The position numbers and the translations under genes are program-made. This document shows, one piece after another, positions 12,986 through 16,496 of a stretch of 16,496 nucleotides of DNA. Source of the stretch: Gemmatimonadota bacterium (GTDB taxonomy: Bacteria; Gemmatimonadota; Gemmatimonadetes; JACCXV01); assembly GCA_013696835.1 (NCBI GenBank), contig JACCXV010000337.1, positions 1 through 16,496 on the forward strand, given 5' to 3'. Within the stretch, counting starts at the first letter, position 1. Every line of letters starts with the position of its first letter. Below the pieces are notes generated by a model that was given only the letters and a program-made list of their open reading frames with translations, did not search any database and was not told the DNA's origin.

Positions 12986-14067
12986 GCCGGCCGCGCTTGC
13001 GGAAGGGTGCCGCTCCGGCCGGGCGCACGACACGGGTGCGGACGCTGGCGGGGGTCGCGTGGGCGCTGCTCGCCGCGGCGGGGTGCGATCAGTTCGAGGA
13101 CCCGGACATCGCGCAGATTCAGTCGCTGGAACCCGACTCCGGAGCGATCGGCAGCGTCGTGGTCATCGAGGCGCAGAACCTGCTCGATGACACGGTCGTG
13201 ATCTTCGAGGACGAGAAGAGGAGCCCGGTCAACGTGCTCTTCCAGAATCCGGAGCGCGTGGTCACGATCGTCCCCCAGGGCGCGGCGACCGGCGACGTCA
13301 GGCTCGAGACGGGGGGCGAGCGCAGCAGCTCGCGTTTCCCCTTCACGGTGATTCCCGCTCCGCCCACCACCCCCGCGTTCTTCGAGGACGACACCGGCTC
13401 CGCCGTCAGCGCGTTCCTGGGTGGCTGCGCTGCGCTGCCGTCCGACGACGGCTACGTGGAGGTCCCGCTCCCGTTCGCGTTCCCCTTCTACGGCCGCACG
13501 CACGAGCTCGCCTTCGTCTCCACCAACGGCGTGATCACCTTCGCCGACCCCCGCCCCTGCGACAACCGCGGCGGCACGGCCGACTTCGCGACGGCCGACA
13601 AGATCGCTCTTGTGGGCTTCGACCTGGATCCGGGCGTCGGCGGCGAGATCCGCGTGAACGCGGCTGGCCCGGACCGGGTGATCGTCACGTGGGACGACGT
13701 CGCGCTCTGCAACCTCCCCGAGACGGGCAACACCTTCCAGGCCGTGCTCTTCGCCGACGGCCGCATCCGCATGAACTTCGGCTATCTCTCCACGCGCGGC
13801 ATCGGCGTGAGCGGCTGCGAGCCGGACGTGTTCAACACCATCGTGACGGGAAGCGTCACCGGCATCACCCCGCTGGCCCCGGCGTCCCTGACGCAGGTCA
13901 CCTACTCGACGCAGGCCCCGCTGACCGTTGCGCCGAGGGAGGCGGTCGTGAACCGCTTCTTCGTGGATCGCTTCTTCGACCTTCAAAACCGCTCCCTACT
14001 CTTCACTCCCCTCGAGGAAGGGGGCGTGTTCAGCGGCTACAGGGTGGAGCTGCTGCCCGAAGGCTGA
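12982..14067 (+). CDS. Lipoprotein with TIG/IPT domain and NIDO-like beta domain
   Basis: This 361-residue predicted surface or periplasmic lipoprotein overlaps the glycosyltransferase stop codon (ATGA at 12982-12985). The frame is open further upstream, but that part is only a shadow of the glycosyltransferase. A basic N-terminus, a hydrophobic run and the lipobox-like LLAAAGC (Cys35) are followed by a TIG/IPT immunoglobulin-like domain (about 43-128; IQSLEPDSGAIGSVVVIEAQ is the typical opening). The next domain (about 135-320) has the pattern PLPFAFPFYGRTHELAFVST, then NGVITF, VGFDLDP, VIVTWDDV and FQAVLFADGRIRMNFG, which is seen in nidogen-like (NIDO) extracellular domains. Several cysteines in this domain could form disulfides. 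The tail has no anchor. Its role is unknown; coupling to a glycosyltransferase suggests a part in building or binding the surface glycan. Confidence 0.8.
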   Translation: MSRPRLRKGAAPAGRTTRVRTLAGVAWALLAAAGCDQFEDPDIAQIQSLEPDSGAIGSVVVIEAQNLLDDTVVIFEDEKRSPVNVLFQNPERVVTIVPQGAATGDVRLETGGERSSSRFPFTVIPAPPTTPAFFEDDTGSAVSAFLGGCAALPSDDGYVEVPLPFAFPFYGRTHELAFVSTNGVITFADPRPCDNRGGTADFATADKIALVGFDLDPGVGGEIRVNAAGPDRVIVTWDDVALCNLPETGNTFQAVLFADGRIRMNFGYLSTRGIGVSGCEPDVFNTIVTGSVTGITPLAPASLTQVTYSTQAPLTVAPREAVVNRFFVDRFFDLQNRSLLFTPLEEGGVFSGYRVELLPEG

Positions 14068-14128
14068 CTCCTCCCGGAGCTCCACAGCCTGCGGTCGGGG
14101 CAGGTCCCGCCGCCTTCGCGCTCTCGTT

Positions 14129-14157
14129 TTGAAAAGGCCGAATCGGGAGGGTAGATT
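14129..14157 (+). promoter_or_regulatory. Sigma-70-like promoter for grpE-dnaJ
   Basis: TTGAAA (14129-14134; five of six with TTGACA) and TAGATT (14152-14157; four of six with TATAAT) are separated by exactly 17 bases. Transcription would start near 14164, about 38 bases before the grpE ATG. This is the only intergenic stretch with such a pair that I found. It does not match the heat-shock sigma-32 consensus well. Confidence 0.5.
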
Positions 14158-14160
14158 CGG
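14138..14160. promoter_or_regulatory. Inverted repeat CCGAATC-N9-GATTCGG, candidate operator
   Basis: Perfect 7-base arms at 14138-14144 and 14154-14160 surround a 9-base spacer and cover the spacer and -10 region of the putative grpE promoter. The N9 spacing equals that of CIRCE, the HrcA operator of heat-shock operons, but the arm sequence (CCGAATC rather than TTAGCACTC) is different. A repressor bound here would block RNA polymerase. Confidence 0.5.
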
Positions 14161-14201
14161 TTCCAGCGTCGGGCCTCGGGGGGCCGGCATTACATATTTC
14201 C

Positions 14202-14798
14202 ATGTCCGCAGCGAGGTTCGGAATGCGCGAACGAGGAGGCCCTGCGGCACCCGGGGGTGGCACCGGCGCGCCGCCGCCTGGAGAGCCGATCGCCACCGCC
14301 ACCGACGAGCTCCCCTCGGCGGAGCCCGTGTCCGAGGAGCCGGCGGCGGGGCAGGAGGCGCTGCTGCGGGACCAGCTGCTGCGGCTCCGCGCCGACTTCG
14401 AAAACCAGCGCCGGCGTGAGCTGCGTGAACGGACGGAGGCTCGCAGCCGGGCGAAGGCCGAGCTGATCGAGCGGCTGCTGGGCGCGCTAGACGACCTCAG
14501 CCGTGTTGCGCACCCCGCGGTGACGGCGGAGGCGAGCGATCCACGAGTCGCGAGCATTCTCGAAGGGGTGCAGCTCGTCGAGCGCAAGCTGCTGCAGGAG
14601 CTGGAGCGCGAAGGGCTGGAGCGCCTGGCATCCGAGGGCGAGGCCTTCGATCCCGCCCTGCACGAGGCGATCCTCACGCAGCCCGCCCCCGAGGTCGCGC
14701 TGGAAGGCCGGGTGGCGCAGGTCGTGCAGCCCGGCTATCGCCTCGGCGAGCGGCTTCTGAGGCCTGCCAGGGTCGTCGTCTGGGCCGCCGCCCCCTGA
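14202..14798 (+). CDS. grpE: Nucleotide exchange factor GrpE
   Basis: GrpE is the dimeric cytoplasmic co-chaperone that releases ADP from DnaK and acts as a thermosensor. The 198-residue protein has a disordered, Gly/Pro/Glu-rich N-terminus (1-50). A long coiled-coil helix carrying LRADFENQRRRELRER (62-77) follows, then an intermediate helix with LLGALDDLSRVAHP. The C-terminal beta-wing has FDPALHEAILTQ (149-160) and GRVAQVVQPGYRLGERLLRPARVVV, which matches the family ending. ATG 14202 is used; an in-frame ATG at 14223 is also possible and would remove only seven residues. dnaJ starts 3 bases after the stop. dnaK is not between or beside the two genes. Confidence 0.93.
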   Translation: MSAARFGMRERGGPAAPGGGTGAPPPGEPIATATDELPSAEPVSEEPAAGQEALLRDQLLRLRADFENQRRRELRERTEARSRAKAELIERLLGALDDLSRVAHPAVTAEASDPRVASILEGVQLVERKLLQELEREGLERLASEGEAFDPALHEAILTQPAPEVALEGRVAQVVQPGYRLGERLLRPARVVVWAAAP

Positions 14799-14801
14799 GT
14801 C

Positions 14802-15962
14802 ATGCCCGCGCACACCTCCCGCACGGACTACTACGAGGTACTGGGGATCTCCGACAAGGCGGATGCCGAGGAGATCAAGAAGGCGTATCGCAAGCTGGCC
14901 AAGAAGCATCACCCCGACGCGAACGGCGGCTCAAAGGCGGCGCAGGAGAGGTTCAAGGCCATCTCGGAGGCGTACGCGGTCCTCGGCAACGAGGACAAGC
15001 GCAAGCAGTACGACGAGATGCGCAGGCTCGGAGCCTTCGGCGGGTTCGCTGGCTTCGACCCGCGGCGCGGTGGTGCGGCGGGAGGCGGTCCGGGTGGGGC
15101 GGGGGGAGGTGGCGCTGGCGGCCAGGGGTTCGATTTCGACGTGAACGACCTGCAGGGCTTCGGCGGACTCGGCGACATCCTGGGACAGATGTTCGGCGGT
15201 GGGCGGCAGTCCCGGCGCAGGCGCGGGTACTACGGGCCGGCGCGTGGCGAGGATCGGGTCCTGCGCGTGTCGGTGCCGTTTCGCGCGGCCGCCCTCGGCG
15301 ATCGGACGCGGGTGCGTGTGGAGATCGACGGGGAGTGTCCCCGATGCAAGGGGTCCGGGGCCGAGCCAGGGACGAGCGTCGAGCAGTGCCCGCAGTGTGG
15401 CGGCCTCGGGACGCTCTCGTTCAATCAGGGCGGCTTCGCCGTGAACCGCCCCTGTCCGCGTTGCCGCGGCCGCGGGGAGATCATCGCCTCCCCGTGCAGC
15501 CGCTGCGGGGGTGAAGGTCAGGTCGAGACGACACGCACGCTCGCCGTGCGCATCCCCCCCGGTACCGAGGATGGCGCGCGCATCCGCCTGCGCGGCCAGG
15601 GCAATCGCAGCGGCGACGGCGGCGCGCCCGGGGATCTCGTCCTGGAGATAGCGGTCGAGCCGGATCGCTTCTTCTCGCGCCGAGGGCTGGACCTCGTCTG
15701 CGAGGTTCCCATCAACCTGGCGCAGGCGCTGCTCGGGACCCGCATCCGGGTACGCACGCTGCGGGGGGAGAAAGTGGAGGTTCGCGTCCCCGAGGGGACG
15801 GAGTCTGGCAGCGAGCTGGGGATCCAGGGCCAGGGCATCGAGGGCGGGGGCAAGCGGGGGGACCAGGTCGTCCGCGTCCGGGTGGTGATGCCCGAGAGGC
15901 TGACTGCCGAGGAGCGCAAGATGGTCGAGGATCTCGCCGCCGCGAAGGGCATGCGGTACTGA
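14802..15962 (+). CDS. dnaJ: Chaperone DnaJ (Hsp40, type I)
   Basis: DnaJ delivers unfolded proteins to DnaK and stimulates its ATPase. The 386-residue protein is a complete type I Hsp40. The J domain (about 8-75) has the essential HPD tripeptide (37-39). A Gly-rich linker follows (about 89-109, with almost only Gly and Ala at 91-107). The zinc domain has four CxxCxGxG repeats (starting at Cys179, Cys196, Cys218 and Cys232). The C-terminal substrate-binding beta domains end in TAEERKMVEDLA. Its stop is followed after 2 bases by the start of the next gene, so the transcript may continue. The neighbour grpE supports the assignment. Confidence 0.96.
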   Translation: MPAHTSRTDYYEVLGISDKADAEEIKKAYRKLAKKHHPDANGGSKAAQERFKAISEAYAVLGNEDKRKQYDEMRRLGAFGGFAGFDPRRGGAAGGGPGGAGGGGAGGQGFDFDVNDLQGFGGLGDILGQMFGGGRQSRRRRGYYGPARGEDRVLRVSVPFRAAALGDRTRVRVEIDGECPRCKGSGAEPGTSVEQCPQCGGLGTLSFNQGGFAVNRPCPRCRGRGEIIASPCSRCGGEGQVETTRTLAVRIPPGTEDGARIRLRGQGNRSGDGGAPGDLVLEIAVEPDRFFSRRGLDLVCEVPINLAQALLGTRIRVRTLRGEKVEVRVPEGTESGSELGIQGQGIEGGGKRGDQVVRVRVVMPERLTAEERKMVEDLAAAKGMRY

Positions 15963-15964
15963 GC

Positions 15965-16496
15965 GTGGGCGAGCTCCGGGCGCACCGCGCTCTCGCCCGG
16001 CTCGCGGGAGCGCTCCTCGTCGCGGCCTTGCCGGGGCTCGGCTGTGGCGGGGACCGCGAGCCGGTCGATGCCGCGCCCGAGCGCCGGACGGCGTCCGGGG
16101 TGCGTCTCGGCGGCACGTTCCGCTGGGTCGAGGTCGAGGACATGCGCAGCCTCGACCCCACGCGCGCGGCCGGCGACATCGTCTCCTATCACATCGCCAT
16201 GAACGTCTATGACGGGCTGGTCGAGTTCGACCAGGACCTGCGGCTCCGCCCCGCCCTGGCCCAGCGCTGGGATCTCGCCCCTGACGGTCTCGCCTACACC
16301 TTCCACCTGCGTCCCGGCGTTCGCTTCCATGACGACCCCGCCTTCCCGGGCGGGCAGGGCCGGGTGGTCACGGCGGAGGACGTGCGCTACTCGCTCCTCC
16401 GGGTGGCAGACCGCAGCAACAACTCCATGGGCTGGTGGTCGCTGCAGGGCCTGATCCAGGGGCTCGACGAGTACCGCGAGAAGGGGAGTGGGGAGG
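15965..16496 (+). CDS. Family 5 (DppA/OppA-type) solute-binding lipoprotein, 3' end missing
   Basis: The frame is open from GTG 15965 to the end of the window, giving 177 codons of a protein that is normally about 500-600 residues. The N-terminus has basic residues, a hydrophobic stretch and a lipobox-like LPGLGC (Cys27), so it is a predicted lipoprotein. From about residue 49 it follows the SBP_bac_5 pattern of peptide and nickel ABC importers: GGTFRWVEVEDMRSLDP, NVYDGLVEFDQDLRLRPALA, YTFHLRPGVRFHDD and VTAEDVRYSLLRV. It starts 2 bases after the dnaJ stop and could be co-transcribed. The solute cannot be inferred, and the transporter's membrane and ATPase genes would lie beyond the window. 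Confidence 0.85.
   Translation, partial: MGELRAHRALARLAGALLVAALPGLGCGGDREPVDAAPERRTASGVRLGGTFRWVEVEDMRSLDPTRAAGDIVSYHIAMNVYDGLVEFDQDLRLRPALAQRWDLAPDGLAYTFHLRPGVRFHDDPAFPGGQGRVVTAEDVRYSLLRVADRSNNSMGWWSLQGLIQGLDEYREKGSGE

Noticed and set aside
14138..14160. Classical CIRCE operator before grpE
   Set aside because: The N9 spacing fits, but the arms do not resemble TTAGCACTC/GAGTGCTAA.

Overview
The window is a gene-dense, GC-rich bacterial chromosome segment. Every supported gene lies on the + strand. Two c-type or export lipoproteins, a LolCDE/MacB-type ABC pair, a periplasmic-type solute-binding lipoprotein, a UDP-sugar dehydrogenase and sigma-54 regulation all point to a Gram-negative, diderm bacterium. 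The codon bias, gene content and NtrC-type regulation resemble Myxococcota, Binatota and other former Deltaproteobacteria, but the sequence does not fix a phylum. I see no tRNA, rRNA, CRISPR, insertion sequence or phage gene.

Layout. (1) 1-906 is the 3' part of a glycerate 2-kinase. (2) 991-1473 is a lipoprotein cytochrome c, closed by a strong intrinsic terminator (1505-1544). (3) 1555-3536 is an overlapping ATPase/permease pair of the LolD/LolE-MacB type. (4) 3568-4656 is an unusual stand-alone protein. It looks like the C-terminal DNA-recognition half of an Eco57I/TaqI-type methyltransferase with no catalytic half. (5) 4710-5828 is a YbdK-like glutamate-cysteine ligase family protein. (6) 5829-6122 is a regulatory intergenic region with dyads and a good -24/-12 (sigma-54) promoter. 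(7) 6123-10162 is an overlapping pair: a membrane histidine kinase (TM-GAF-GAF-PAS-HisKA-HATPase) and an NtrC-type sigma-54 activator. (8) 10163-10427 is a second regulatory gap with a hairpin and a second, near-consensus sigma-54 promoter. (9) 10428-14067 is a four-gene unit: a single-domain response regulator with a CAG-repeat start, a WbpA-type UDP-GlcNAc 6-dehydrogenase, a family 2 glycosyltransferase and a TIG/NIDO-like lipoprotein. (10) 14129-15962 is grpE-dnaJ without dnaK, preceded by a sigma-70-like promoter overlapped by an inverted repeat. (11) 15965-16496 is the start of a family 5 solute-binding lipoprotein, cut by the window end.

How it fits together (inference). The kinase and NtrC-type regulator have a sigma-54 promoter in front of their own operon and another directly downstream in front of the surface-polysaccharide genes. 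The simplest reading is a self-regulated, sigma-54-dependent switch that turns on acidic-polysaccharide synthesis. This switch, and the orphan methyltransferase recognition domain, are the two most interesting things here.
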